53,680 nt of DNA, taken from the NCBI GenBank assembly GCA_964565895.1, contig CAZMGT010000023.1, positions 1-53,680 of the forward strand, read 5' to 3'. Origin of the DNA: CAZMGT01 sp964565895 (GTDB lineage Bacteria; Armatimonadota; Zipacnadia; UBA1398; CAZMGT01). The stretch's first letter is position 1. The number at the start of each line of letters is the position of its first letter. Position numbers and translations under genes: made by a program. The notes below the pieces were generated by a model that was given only the letters and a program-made list of their open reading frames with translations, did not search any database and had not been told where the DNA came from. Below, in pieces: positions 24,177-34,500 of this stretch.

Positions 24177-26831
24177 CTATTTTTCGCCCAGTTGCGCCGC
24201 GAGGAGGTCGGGCGCGGCGCGCACTGCATCCGCGATTTTAGCGACGTCGCGCCCACCGGCGCGCGCGAACGTCGGATTGCCCCCGCCCCCGCCGCCGACG
24301 ATCTTGCCCAGCTCGGCGACAAGATTGCCCGCGTGTCCCCCGCGCTGGACGATCGCCCGGCCGAGCTTGCACACCAGCGTTGCCCGGCCCTCGCGCCGCG
24401 CGGCGAGCACGGCGGCGACGTCCTCGCCACGCTCCACAAGCCGGTCGGCGACGGCCTGCAGCTCCTCCAGGCCTAGCTCGCCGAGGTCCGCGGCAACAAG
24501 CCGCGCCCCGGCCACCGGCTGCGCCTCCTCGAGCAGCTTGGCCACGTCCGGCCCTGCCCCGCGCTCGCGCAGCTCGGCAATTTGCTTGCGCAGCTCCTTA
24601 ATCTGCCGCTGCAGAGCCTCCAGCCGCTCAAACACCTTCTCCGGCGGGGCGTTAAGCTCGCGGGCAACGCTTTGCAGAAGATCCTCGCTGTGCCGGGCGT
24701 GGGCTACGGCGGCGAGGCCGGTGAGCGCCTCGATACGCCTTGTTGTTGCGCCGATGCCGCTTTCGCTAAGCAGCCGAAAGTAGCCAATTTGCGCGGTATT
24801 GGCCACGTGCGTGCCCCCGCACAGCTCCTTAGAGAAGTCGCCCACGCTGACCACGCGCACCTGCTGGCCATATTTTTCGCCGAACAGGGCAATAGCCCCC
24901 GCGGCCTTCGCCTCGTCCAGCGCCATAATCTCCGCGCTAACCGGCGCGCCCTCCAGGATACGCTCGTTTATCGCCCGCTCGATCTCCGCGAGCTTGTCCG
25001 GAGGCACGGCCTCGAAGTGCGAAAAGTCAAAGCGCAAGCGGTCGGCCTCGACGAGCGAGCCCGCCTGGGCGACGTGTTCGCCGAGGTGCTCGCGCAGGGC
25101 CCAGTGGAGCAGGTGGGTGGCCGTGTGCGCGCGCATAATCGCCGCGCGGCGCGCGCCGTCCACCGTTGCCGTAACCGCGTCGCCGGGGCGCAGCTCGCCG
25201 CTGGTCACCTGGCCGATGTGGAGGATCACCCCATCCACCGGCTCCTGCGTATCGCGCACCTCAAACGCGCCGTCGGGCGTGCGCAGGGTTCCCGTATCGC
25301 CTACCTGGCCGCCCTTTTCGGCGTAAAACGGCGTTCGGGCAAGCATTATCGCGCAGGTGTCGCCCTCCTGCGCGCATTCCAGCTCCTCCTTGTCGCCCAG
25401 AACGACGACGATCTCGCTGTTTAGCTCAAGGCCCTCGTCGCGGACAAACTCGCTCGGCGGATGTTTGCGCGAAAGCTTAACGTAGAACTCCTTTTCCGCC
25501 CCGGACTCGATGTACTGATACGTGCTGCGCGAGCGCTGGCGCTCGAGCTCACGCTGAAAACCCTCGCGGTCGATGGTCATCCCCGCCTCGCCGGCGATCT
25601 CCTCGGTCATCTCCCAGGGGAAGCCGAACGTGTCGTACAGCCGGAACACTTCTTCGCCCGGGATAACCGTCTGGCCCCGCTTTTTCAGGTCGGCGAGCAG
25701 CTCCTCCAGCCGCGTCATCCCCTGGTCGAGAGTGCTGCAAAAGCGCTGCTCCTCTTGGCGGATGACGCGCTCGATGAGCGACTGCCGCTGCACGATTTCG
25801 GGGTAGACGTCGCCCATCGTGCTCACCAGCGCGGGGACGAGGGTATGCAAAAACGGCTCGCTAATCCCCAGCAGGCGGGCGAACTTAAACGCCCGGCGGA
25901 GGATCCTGCGCAGGACATAGCCCCGCCCCTCGTTCGAGGGGAGAATCTGGTCGGCGATCATAAACGTCAGCGCCCTAATGTGGTCGGCGATCACCCGGAT
26001 GGCGACGTCGGTCTCGGGGTTGTCGCCATAGCGCACGCCGCCGTTTTGGGCCTCGGCGGCCTGCTCGATCGCCCGGAGGATGGGCTTGAAGATGTCGATC
26101 TCGAAGTTCGAGGCCACCCCCTGCTTCACGGCGGCCAGGCGCTCCAGCCCCAGGCCCGTGTCCACCCCAGGCCGGGGCAGGTCGGAGATCTCCCCGTCCT
26201 CGGTCTGGCTATACATCTGAAATACGAGGTTCCAGACCTCAATAAACCGGTCGCACTCGCACTGCACGCCGCAGTTGGAGTTGTCGCAGGGAAAGCGCTC
26301 CGGGCCTTGGTCCACGTGGATCTCGGTGCACGGGCCACACGGGCCGTTCCAGGCCGTCTGGGGCCACCAGTTATCCTTTTTGCCGCAGCGCACGATGCGC
26401 TCCTCGGGCAGGCCGATGACCTTGTGCCAAATGTCAAAGCTCTCCTGGTCCTCCTCGTAGACGGTGGCCCACATGGCCTCCGCGGGAATGCCATAGCCGT
26501 CGCGCATGAGCTCCCAGGCCAGGGTAATCGCCTCGCGCTTGAAATATGCCCCGAAGCTGAAGTTGCCCAGCATTTCGAAAAACGTGTGGTGCCGCGCGGT
26601 GCGCCCCACCTGCTCGATATCCCCCGCGCGCACGCACTTTTGGCAGGTGGCGATGCACGGCGCGGGCGGGGCGACCTCGCCGCGATAGGCGGGGACAAAT
26701 GGCTGCATTCCCGCGCCGGTAAGCAGCGTCGAGGGACTCTCCGGGATGAGCGAGGCGCTGGGGAGAATGAGGTGCCCGTGCGCCTCGAAAAAGTCTAAAA
26801 ATTGCTTGCGCAGAGAGTTTGTGTCGTTCAT
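24177..26831 (-). CDS. alaS: Alanine-tRNA ligase
   Basis: Charges tRNA-Ala. The 884-residue protein has the class II catalytic core at the N-terminus (LRKQFLDFFEAHGHLILPSA, RHHTFFEMLGNFSFG), the central tRNA-recognition region (NEGRGYVLRRILRRA), an editing domain with HTATHLLHWAL and the zinc-binding ELCGGTHVANTAQIG, and a C-terminal DHHA1/coiled-coil part (RQIKELRKQIAELRERGAG, GGGGGGNPTFARAGG). All hallmark motifs are present and the length is normal. It is flanked by gaps on both sides and appears to be its own transcription unit. Confidence 0.97.
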   Translation of the reverse strand: MNDTNSLRKQFLDFFEAHGHLILPSASLIPESPSTLLTGAGMQPFVPAYRGEVAPPAPCIATCQKCVRAGDIEQVGRTARHHTFFEMLGNFSFGAYFKREAITLAWELMRDGYGIPAEAMWATVYEEDQESFDIWHKVIGLPEERIVRCGKKDNWWPQTAWNGPCGPCTEIHVDQGPERFPCDNSNCGVQCECDRFIEVWNLVFQMYSQTEDGEISDLPRPGVDTGLGLERLAAVKQGVASNFEIDIFKPILRAIEQAAEAQNGGVRYGDNPETDVAIRVIADHIRALTFMIADQILPSNEGRGYVLRRILRRAFKFARLLGISEPFLHTLVPALVSTMGDVYPEIVQRQSLIERVIRQEEQRFCSTLDQGMTRLEELLADLKKRGQTVIPGEEVFRLYDTFGFPWEMTEEIAGEAGMTIDREGFQRELERQRSRSTYQYIESGAEKEFYVKLSRKHPPSEFVRDEGLELNSEIVVVLGDKEELECAQEGDTCAIMLARTPFYAEKGGQVGDTGTLRTPDGAFEVRDTQEPVDGVILHIGQVTSGELRPGDAVTATVDGARRAAIMRAHTATHLLHWALREHLGEHVAQAGSLVEADRLRFDFSHFEAVPPDKLAEIERAINERILEGAPVSAEIMALDEAKAAGAIALFGEKYGQQVRVVSVGDFSKELCGGTHVANTAQIGYFRLLSESGIGATTRRIEALTGLAAVAHARHSEDLLQSVARELNAPPEKVFERLEALQRQIKELRKQIAELRERGAGPDVAKLLEEAQPVAGARLVAADLGELGLEELQAVADRLVERGEDVAAVLAARREGRATLVCKLGRAIVQRGGHAGNLVAELGKIVGGGGGGNPTFARAGGRDVAKIADAVRAAPDLLAAQLGEK

Positions 26832-26932
26832 CGCTCGTGCCTCTCAGGTCAGCCGTACTTGTGCCCTGTTGCACGCAGGCCCGAGGGCAGAGGGGCCCGC
26901 GGAAAGCAAAGTGTATCGCAAGCCCCATTATT

Positions 26933-28147
26933 CTAGCAATCGGCGGAGTTCTTTTCGACCTCCTCGGGCTTGTCGCGCGGCTCCTCTTGCGCGCGCTTTT
27001 GCTCTGCCGCGCGCCGCCCGTGCAGCTCGGCGAGCACTTCCGGCGCGTAATGGTGGAGCAGGATCTTGATCGTCGCCGCCACCGGCGCGGCAACGATCAT
27101 TCCCAAAATGCCCATAATTTGCGCGCCGGCGAGGATGGCGAAGAGCACGACCAACGGGTGCACGCCCACGCGTCGGCCCACCACGCGCGGGGCGATGAGG
27201 TTATCGAACGTGACATTTATGGCGATCATGATGAGCACCACGACCAGCGGCGCCTGCCATGTTTGCCCGGAGGTGAAATAGGCAAGCAGCGCGCCGAAAA
27301 TCGTCGCCGCCGTGGCCCCGATAATCGGGATGACGTAGAACACGCCGTAGACCGTGGCCACGAGCAAGAGATATTGCATGCCCAAGCCGAGGACGGCGTT
27401 GGCCAAATGGAGCAAGCCCAACGTGGTGCAAAACACGCCGACGATGAGCACGAGCTGCCCGCGGAAATAGCCCGCGAGCATGGCGTTGATCTCGCGCGCC
27501 ACCTCCTGCACCTCGGCGCGGCTCTCCTCGGGAAACCAAAGCAGCGCCCGCTGGCGCAGGGAATCGATCTCCTGCATAAAGTAGTAGGCGGTGAGCGGGG
27601 TGAGGAAGAGGACGAGCACCGCGGCGAGCTTGCTCCACAGGAAGCCGGCGATGGCCGCGACGATCCGCTGAATGGTGTCGGGCAGGCGCTGCGCCCAACC
27701 GGCGACGGCCTGCTCGAGCTGCGCGCGCAGCTCCTCCTCCTCGGCCAGGCGCTGAGCGAGCTGGGGAAAGTGCGCGGAAAGCCAGGCGTTCCAGCGCTCC
27801 AGCATTTGGGGAAACTGCTCGCTCACCCGGCCCGCCCAGGCGGGAATGTTCTCCAAAAATAGCTTGCGCCCCTCACGCACCACGGGCGGCCCGATGAGCA
27901 CGCCAACAAGGACGGCGACCAAAATGGCGAGCAAGAACACCATGCGAATCGCCCGCTCGCGCGACCAACCGCGCGCCTGCAGGCGGTCGAGAAACGGGTC
28001 GAGGATATAGGCGATGATCAGCCCGAGGACAAACGGGGCGAGAATCGCCCTGCAGTAGTAAAGCAGAGCAAGCACCGCCGCGGCGATAAAAACGTGCAAA
28101 AGCCACCGCGGAAGTATCGGCCGATGCTCGTGCGCTCCCTCACCCAT
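26933..28147 (-). CDS. AI-2E family transporter (PerM-like permease)
   Basis: Polytopic membrane protein of 404 residues. Seen: N-terminal helices with AILAPFVLGLIIAYILDPFL, a long amphipathic periplasmic region about 85-175, and the conserved C-terminal membrane half (YGVFYVIPIIGATAATIFGA, APRVVGRRVGVHPLVVLFAI, GILGMIVAAPVAATIKILL). A polar tail of about 40 residues follows. Relatives include the TqsA exporter and PerM; some members are sodium/proton antiporters, so the substrate is open. It overlaps the end of the SigB-type sigma gene by eight bases and is last in that operon, hinting at co-regulation with the general stress response. Confidence 0.9.
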   Translation of the reverse strand: MGEGAHEHRPILPRWLLHVFIAAAVLALLYYCRAILAPFVLGLIIAYILDPFLDRLQARGWSRERAIRMVFLLAILVAVLVGVLIGPPVVREGRKLFLENIPAWAGRVSEQFPQMLERWNAWLSAHFPQLAQRLAEEEELRAQLEQAVAGWAQRLPDTIQRIVAAIAGFLWSKLAAVLVLFLTPLTAYYFMQEIDSLRQRALLWFPEESRAEVQEVAREINAMLAGYFRGQLVLIVGVFCTTLGLLHLANAVLGLGMQYLLLVATVYGVFYVIPIIGATAATIFGALLAYFTSGQTWQAPLVVVLIMIAINVTFDNLIAPRVVGRRVGVHPLVVLFAILAGAQIMGILGMIVAAPVAATIKILLHHYAPEVLAELHGRRAAEQKRAQEEPRDKPEEVEKNSADC

Positions 28148-28913
28148 CGCGGCACTCTTGCCCCAACAGCCGGCGTAGCTCTTGCACGGCGCGCGCTTGC
28201 AGGCGCGACACGTGCATTTGGGAGATCCCCAAGCGCTTGGCGATCTCCGACTGCGAATAGCCCTCCACGAATTTCCAGACGACGATTGAGCGCAGGCGCG
28301 GGTTGAGCTGGGCCAGGGCGAGCTTTATTTCGGCAAGCGCGCGAAAGTCGGCGATGGGCGACTCCTGCTGGGCCACACGATCGGAGACGCTGTTCGACCC
28401 CTCGTCGTTTTGGTCGAGGAGATCGTCGAGCGAGGCCAGCTCATAGGCCTGCTGGCCGATTTCCAGGGCCTCCAGCGTCTCTTCCTCCGAGCGCCCCACC
28501 GCGGCGGCGACTTCGGCGATCGTCGGCGAGCGGCCCAGCTCTTGAGCGAGCGCCTCGCTCGCCCGCCGCGCGGCAATGTTTAGCTCCTGCAGCCTGCGCG
28601 GCACGCGCAGCCCCCACCCGCGGTCGCGAAAATATCGCTTTATCTCGCCGGAGATCGTCTCCATGGCGTAGGTGGTAAAGCGCACGCCGCGGTTGGGGTC
28701 GTAGCGGTCAATGGCGTGGAGCAGGGCCACACGGCCCACCTGAATGAGGTCGTCGAGCGGCTCGCCCTTGTCGCGATAGCGCGAGGCCACCGCGGTTACC
28801 AGCCGCTCGTGGCGCGCGGCGAGCTCCGCGCGGATAGAATAGTACTCTTCGCCCTCGGGAAGAGTCCGCAGCCGCCGAAAAAGCTCCAGGACCGTGGCCT
28901 CGGCGCGCTCCAC
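28140..28913 (-). CDS. SigB/SigF-type RNA polymerase sigma factor
   Basis: Sigma-70 family member of the general-stress/sporulation group, 257 residues. Region 2 is clear (DLIQVGRVALLHAIDRYDPN, FTTYAMETISGEIKRYFRDR), region 3 follows (LGRSPTIAEVAAAVGRSEEE), and region 4 has the helix-turn-helix YSQSEIAKRLGISQMHVSRL. The start is GTG 28913, four bases after the RsbW-like gene. The order RsbV-RsbW-sigma is the standard partner-switch arrangement, where RsbW binds sigma and RsbV releases it. Confidence 0.93.
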   Translation of the reverse strand: MERAEATVLELFRRLRTLPEGEEYYSIRAELAARHERLVTAVASRYRDKGEPLDDLIQVGRVALLHAIDRYDPNRGVRFTTYAMETISGEIKRYFRDRGWGLRVPRRLQELNIAARRASEALAQELGRSPTIAEVAAAVGRSEEETLEALEIGQQAYELASLDDLLDQNDEGSNSVSDRVAQQESPIADFRALAEIKLALAQLNPRLRSIVVWKFVEGYSQSEIAKRLGISQMHVSRLQARAVQELRRLLGQECRDG

Positions 28914-28917
28914 GGAC

Positions 28918-29307
28918 TCACCCCCGCAGCCGTTTTCTCAGGCGAATAATCCTGCGCCCCTGGTCGTCGCTGTCCAGCTCCACAGCGTCCATGAGCGCTT
29001 CCATAAGGGCCATGCCCCACACGCGCTCCTCTTGCTCGGGGGCCTGGTCGGCGCGTTTCCCCTGCTCATCGCCGCGCACTTCGATCCACAGCTCGTCGCC
29101 CTCCTGGCCGATGGTGATAAACAGCCAGTTCCTGGCCGCGCCGCTGTCCAAGCGCTCCGTGCACGCCTCGCTAACGGCAAGCTTGAGGTCCTCGAGAACC
29201 TCCACGGAGATGTCGTTTTGGCTGGCCACTGCGGAGACGGTGAGCCGGGCGACGCGGATCATCTGCGGGTCGGCGGGAATTTTCAGCTCTACGGCATCCG
29301 CGGCCAT
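28918..29307 (-). CDS. rsbW: RsbW-like anti-sigma factor with degenerate ATP site
   Basis: GHKL-fold anti-sigma factor of 129 residues, recognised from VLEDLKLAVSEACTERLD and its position between RsbV and sigma. In active RsbW kinases the N-box reads SEACTNAI, where Asn binds magnesium; here the equivalent residue is Glu (SEACTE). The DxGxG box is also changed (RGDEQGKRAD) and the second glycine box reads VWGMALMEALMD. The fold and sigma-binding surface could remain while RsbV phosphorylation is lost or weak. ATG 29307 lies three bases after the RsbV stop. Confidence 0.82.
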   Translation of the reverse strand: MAADAVELKIPADPQMIRVARLTVSAVASQNDISVEVLEDLKLAVSEACTERLDSGAARNWLFITIGQEGDELWIEVRGDEQGKRADQAPEQEERVWGMALMEALMDAVELDSDDQGRRIIRLRKRLRG

Positions 29308-29310
29308 CGC

Positions 29311-29673
29311 CTACCCCTCCTCGCGGGAGCCCGCCAGGCGCTGCGCGGCGGCCTGCTCGTCGGAAACGATGCTCAAGAACTCATCTAGCTTGAGAATCCC
29401 AATATGCCGCAAAAAACGCTGGTTTGTGCAAATTACGGCAAGGTCGCCGCCGTTTTCCCGCGCGCGCTTGGTTGCCTCGACGAGCACGCCGATGCCCCGG
29501 CTGTCGATAAACGTTACCTTGTCCAGGGAGATGGCCAAGCGAAACTGCCCCTGGTCCATAATGCGCGCAAGCTCCGCTTTAACGTCGGGGGCGGTATATA
29601 CCTCGATCTCGCCCACCGGCTCGACGAGGGGGAGGTTTTCGCGAAGCTCGCGCGTGGTAATCTCCAGGGCCAC
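29311..29673 (-). CDS. rsbV: Anti-anti-sigma factor RsbV (STAS domain)
   Basis: STAS-domain protein of 120 residues that would bind RsbW and free the sigma factor when unphosphorylated. The phosphorylation site is present in VTFIDSRGIGVLVEATKRA, with the Ser after FID. The N-terminal strand pattern (LVEPVGEIEVYTAPDVKAEL) and length fit. It follows a small membrane-protein gene by three bases and precedes RsbW by three, so the genes are translationally coupled. Confidence 0.92.
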   Translation of the reverse strand: MALEITTRELRENLPLVEPVGEIEVYTAPDVKAELARIMDQGQFRLAISLDKVTFIDSRGIGVLVEATKRARENGGDLAVICTNQRFLRHIGILKLDEFLSIVSDEQAAAQRLAGSREEG

Positions 29674-29676
29674 GGC

Positions 29677-30018
29677 TCATCCCTCCTCGGGGGGCGCGGC
29701 CTCGGGGTCGTCGGCCGCTTGTCGCGCATCGTCTGGGGCGGGAGAACCCTGGGCGGCCCCCGGCTTGCCCTGCTCCGCGCCCGGGTTCGCCGCCCGCGCA
29801 GGGGCCTGCGCGAGGAAGTGTTCCGCCGCCTCGCGGATTTTCGCCCCGGTAAGCTCCAGCTCGCGCAACGCGGCGTCTACCCGCTCGCGCAGCACCCCCA
29901 GCGTGTGCAGCAGCCTTATCGCGAGGATCGTCAGGTAGACAAAGAACACGCCGAGCACGACGACGAGCGTCCACAGGGCGACGGAGAACGGATCGATGTT
30001 CGCCCAATACTGACTCAT
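29677..30018 (-). CDS. Small single-pass membrane protein, first gene of the SigB operon
   Basis: Protein of 113 residues: a hydrophobic segment about 14-37 (ALWTLVVVLGVFFVYLTILA), then a charged, probably coiled-coil stretch (LRERVDAALRELELTGAKIR) and an Ala/Pro/Gly-rich tail. No family is recognised. It leads the RsbV-RsbW-SigB-permease unit with gaps of only a few bases, so it may be an input or anchoring component, which is inference from position. Confidence 0.75.
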   Translation of the reverse strand: MSQYWANIDPFSVALWTLVVVLGVFFVYLTILAIRLLHTLGVLRERVDAALRELELTGAKIREAAEHFLAQAPARAANPGAEQGKPGAAQGSPAPDDARQAADDPEAAPPEEG

Positions 30019-30169
30019 CTCTTCGCTCCCGCTTGCTGGCAGCGTGATGCTCGGCCGCGCCGCGGCTCAAGTCAATAATATCCTCTTTTGGGCGGTTTTG
30101 TCTGCGCGCAGGAGCGGAGCTCGCCGCGCCGTGCCGCTTGCGCGCGCAGCCAGGGGCCCCGCCAAGCAG

Positions 30170-31597
30170 CTACGCGGCGAGCGCCCCGATGCTTACGATG
30201 ATGAAACAGTATAGCGCCGCCGCAGCAAAGACCCCACCGATACCGCACACCCGCGCCCCGCGCGAAGACTCCACGCGGGTTATCGCTAACGCCGAGATCA
30301 AGCCCAGGACGAGGAGAAATACCCCGACTACAGCGAGCGTTGTATGCGGGAGCAGGGAGGGCTGTTCCGGCCGCGCGCCGCTGAGGATCGCCGCCGCCGT
30401 TGCCCTCCCGCGCGGCTCGGCGAACGAGAGCGGCACATACGGCGCCCACGAGGTCATCTTTACCAGGGCCTTGGTTACATGGCCCGCGATAACCGCGGGG
30501 GCCATGATCAGCGCGGCCATGGACAAGCGGTCGGCAAAGCGTGCGGTGCCGTTCGCCAGCCGCGAGCCGAGCCACATTAGGCAGGCAAACGTCGCCGGAA
30601 GAAGCCCTAAGAACCACAGCGCGTGCGCCCAGCCGAAGCCCAGGCCCAGACCGGTGGAGAGCTGCGTGGGTACCCAGTGAAACGCGGCATCGAGCGGCTT
30701 AACCTCGGCAAACAGCTCGTGCGCCACGAACCCGCTGGCGATGAGCACGAAAATCGCCGTGCCCACGGCAAGCGGGCGCACCACGCGCGGCCCGAAGTTC
30801 GGTCGGAGAACGCCAAAGCCAATGTTGTCATAGGGGCAGACCTTGGCGCACTGGAAGCAAAGGACGCAGCCGTCGCCGGCCTGGCGCTCCAGCGGGCGGA
30901 GGAAGCTGGGGCAGCTACGCCGGTCCCAGCGGTCCTTCAGCTCCGGCGCAATACACTCTCGCGTCTTGCACTCCGCGCAAACGGACTCGTCGCGGGGAGC
31001 AATGTGCACCGGCGTGAACCGGCTGTAGGCATCGAGCAGCAGCGCCGCGGGACAAAACCCCTTGCAAAACGCCCGCTGCTCGCGAAAGATTATCCCGACG
31101 AGCACGCTAAACGCGAGCAGCCCAATGAGCATCCACGAGGTATAGCCCGGGTTGCGGTGTAGCGCGCGCACGGCGACGAGAAGCTGCAGGAAAAGGTAGA
31201 TGGCGATTACCGCGGCGCCCACGCGCGCCCACGAGGGCAGCTCGATCCCGACAATGCCCAGCCGGCGCGCGGCGCGGCGCACGATGTTCGTAATCAGCTC
31301 AAGAGGGCACACCGTGCACCACAAGCGCCCTAGAAAAACGGTTAGCACGACGAGCCCCGGCCACCACAGCCCCCACACGATAAGCGTTGTGGTGTTCGTC
31401 TTGCGTAGGATTTTGGCTACGGTGGCGTCCTCGGGAAACACCCCCCAGCCGTTGAAGATGAGAACGACAACAACACCCAGCGCAATGACCTGGAAAAGAT
31501 AGGGAAACCATGCCTGGCGCACCAAGGCAAGCATCCATCGCGGCCGGAGAAAATTGACGCGAAAAGCGTCGGAAGAAGTGCGTCGCCCTTCGGCCAT
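30170..31597 (-). CDS. Membrane polyferredoxin (NapH/CcoG-like 4Fe-4S protein)
   Basis: Polytopic membrane protein of 475 residues with iron-sulfur motifs. Seen: GRLWCTVCPLELI and FCKGFCPAALLLD, as in NapH/NosR-type proteins; a Cys-rich loop with CAECKTRECI; and a ferredoxin motif CVLCFQCAKVCPYDN. About ten hydrophobic segments flank these, with an extra set of helices after the ferredoxin part. It likely moves electrons across or along the membrane; the donor and acceptor are unknown. ATG 31597 shares a base with the stop of the large secreted protein gene (TGATG), so the two are co-translated. Confidence 0.85.
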   Translation of the reverse strand: MAEGRRTSSDAFRVNFLRPRWMLALVRQAWFPYLFQVIALGVVVVLIFNGWGVFPEDATVAKILRKTNTTTLIVWGLWWPGLVVLTVFLGRLWCTVCPLELITNIVRRAARRLGIVGIELPSWARVGAAVIAIYLFLQLLVAVRALHRNPGYTSWMLIGLLAFSVLVGIIFREQRAFCKGFCPAALLLDAYSRFTPVHIAPRDESVCAECKTRECIAPELKDRWDRRSCPSFLRPLERQAGDGCVLCFQCAKVCPYDNIGFGVLRPNFGPRVVRPLAVGTAIFVLIASGFVAHELFAEVKPLDAAFHWVPTQLSTGLGLGFGWAHALWFLGLLPATFACLMWLGSRLANGTARFADRLSMAALIMAPAVIAGHVTKALVKMTSWAPYVPLSFAEPRGRATAAAILSGARPEQPSLLPHTTLAVVGVFLLVLGLISALAITRVESSRGARVCGIGGVFAAAALYCFIIVSIGALAA

Positions 31598-34500
31598 CAC
31601 GTCTCACCTTTCCCTGCCCGCTCCTGGAGAAGCTGCAGCTCGTATACGATGTGCGGCAGCACGCGGGTCTGCTGGCTAATGCTTTTGCCAAAACCGCTTA
31701 TGCCATTCTTAAACGCCCGCCTCATCCCTCTCACGGCATATTGCGGGATAACCTTGTCGCCGGTAAGCCGCGCGGCATATAGCGCGCCGTCGAAGATCAT
31801 AAAGTTCGACCACGTCCCCGCCCCCGTTTTGGGGCACGAGGTATAGCGGAAGCCCTCTACCTCCTCGACCCACATATCGTCGATCAAAAACCGCGCCGCG
31901 CGGCGCATTGCCTCGGGAATTCGCGGGTCGCCCGTCGCCTGGTGGTAGACCTTTAGCCCGGTGAGCAAAATGGCCACCATAAACCCGGCGTTGCCGTGGT
32001 GCTTGGGGGTACACTGGCAATGGCCGCCCACGAGCTGTCTGCGCCAGCCGCCGTCGGGCGTTTGCCGCTCGAGCACGCGCTCCACGATAATCTTCGCCGC
32101 GTTTAGGTAAAATGGGTCGTTCGTCGCGCGGTAGAGCCCCATGGTCAGGATGAGGTGCCAGCCGGGGATGCGGCAGTTGGTAAAGTCGTAGTTGCGCGTG
32201 CCATAGGTGTCGTAGTGGTCGGCGACGAGCTTGGCCGTTTCCAGCGCGCGGCGGTCGCCCGTGAGGAAATAGTAGTCGCACAGGCCCTCGGTCCATGTGT
32301 GGCTAACGGTAATCGAGCCGCTGTTTAGCCCCTTGCCCGGGACAGGCGAGGTGGGGAAGTAGTCGCCCACATGGCCCACGCAGTGGGCGTAGACGCAGCC
32401 GACGAGTTCCGCGCTGCGCGCGTAGCGAATGGTGTCTACGTCCATGTTGTGCCGTGCGGCCTGCTCCGCGCAGAAGAAAAAGCGCAGGTCGCCCGTGCGC
32501 GCCCAGTGCAGGAGAAAGGCGTGCTGGGTGTCGTACTCGATGTTGCCCCAGTTAATCCCGCGCTCGCCCCACCAGTCGCCGAAGTTCATCATGCCATATT
32601 CGTGGTTGCGCTCGCGGTTGGCGAGGTAGTTGTCCATGGCCCGGCTGACTACGGCGTCGTAGTCGGGCGCGGCGGTTTGCTCGGGGTCGGCGAGGTCGCC
32701 GAAGACCTTCGTTTGGCAGTACCACCGCGGGGGGCAGACGGCGAGGGGAGGGTTTTGCAGGTATCCCGCCGCGGCGGAAAAGCCAAACTCTGGCGGGGCG
32801 AAGGCAAGGAGCAGCTCGTGGCGCTTGGAGAACCCACTGCGCAGCTTATACGTCCCCTCGCTGAGGTAGTAGTAGATGCGGTGGGCGTCGGTGCCTTGCA
32901 CGCGGTAAAGCTGGGCGTCGAGCGGCGGGCACAGGGCAATTTCGATCCCCCGCGCCGTGGCCGCGAGGGCTTTGGGGTAAAGCTGCCAAAAGTTGCGCAG
33001 GGCGGCGCCGAACAGCGCGCTTTCGCCACGCAGGGCCACCCAGCCGTCAACGCGCCCCTTCTTGCGCGACTTGTTTGCCCCCAGGGCAAGCTCATATAGC
33101 TCGTGGCTAAGCTGGGCCAGGCGCAGGGGCGGGCGCTGCGCACGCTCTATGGCACAGGCCAGCGCCTGCGCGTTTGCCGCGTCGCCCAGCGGAAGTACAA
33201 GCGACAAGCTGCGGATGTTCGTCCACCGCTCCTCTACGTTGTCGTTGGCGAAGGTTACAAACAGGCGCAGAAAAGGCTTTCCGGCGTAAAAATGCGCCCG
33301 CGCTTCGTAGGCAAATAGCTGCCCGCCACCCTCGGCCCTCAGGCGGCCGGCGATTTTTACGCAGGCGCGCTGCGGGCCAGCGTCCTCGACCTTCAGCTCG
33401 TCCACGGGCGAAAGGGAGGTATGTTCTTTCCCCTGTGCGTCAACAAGGCGCAGGCCGCCCGCCTCGCTTGCCTGAAAGACAAGCTTGCCCTCGCGCCACA
33501 CGCGCTCAAACGGGCCAAACCGCCCGCGGCTGAGCTCAACCTTCATCGCGCCGGTGTCCACAACGACACTGTCGCCCTGCTCGGCCACGGCGACCGGAGC
33601 GGGGTGTGGGCTGCGCGTGACCTCGGTGCCATATTCCAGGATATAGCGCGCCACGGGCTCGGGGCGGGTTGGATCGCGAGGCAGTGGCGCGGGCTTGGCC
33701 AGCGTGACATCGAAGTCGAGCAGAAGCCACTTTACCGAGCCATCCGGCCAGCGGCCGGTAACGGCAACCTGGCAGGGAACCTCGTTGCCTGCGTCGTCGA
33801 GCAGGCGAACGTTTTCCGCGGAGCCGAGCTCGCCTTGGGGGAGGGGCACGCCTTGGGTTATCGGCCAGCTCCCCGCGCCCAGCGCTCCCTGGCACACGAT
33901 GCTCAGCGGAATTTGCTTTCGCCGCGCGCTGCCCTTGGGGATCTCCGGCGGCTGAGCGACAAACCTTCCCTCCGTGCTGCGCTCGCCGCCGTCCGGCGTG
34001 GGGCAAACGATGCGAAAGCGATATGTCTTCCCCGGGGCAAGGCCCGCCAAGCGCACGCGGTGGTTGTTTAGCTCAAGCCCCTCCGTTATCTCTTCGCCCA
34101 GCGCCGCTGTCGCGCCATATTTCACCGTCCCGCGCGTGGGCCAGTTGGTGATCCAGGCGACAGAAGCCTCGCGCCCGCCGCTGTCCCAGGGAACGAACAC
34201 CGAAACGTCGCTTATCTCAAACGTCCTTTTCCACGCCGGGGGAAGCTCGGCGAGGAGGACGAAATCCTCCGTCCGGTAAACGCCCGTGGGCGTGACCAGC
34301 TCCAAGGTAATCGTGTCGCCGCGCGCGAGCTTTAGCTTCTGCTCAAGGGCAAACAAGCGCTGGCGGTTATCGTCAATATTGGCCACGATAACGCCCTTCT
34401 GCTCGCCGTTTACCTTAAACAAAAACCGCTCGTCGCCCCGGCCGTCGTAGAAGATCACCGCGGGATACCACTCGCCGGCGCGCGGGACAACTGCGGTTAT

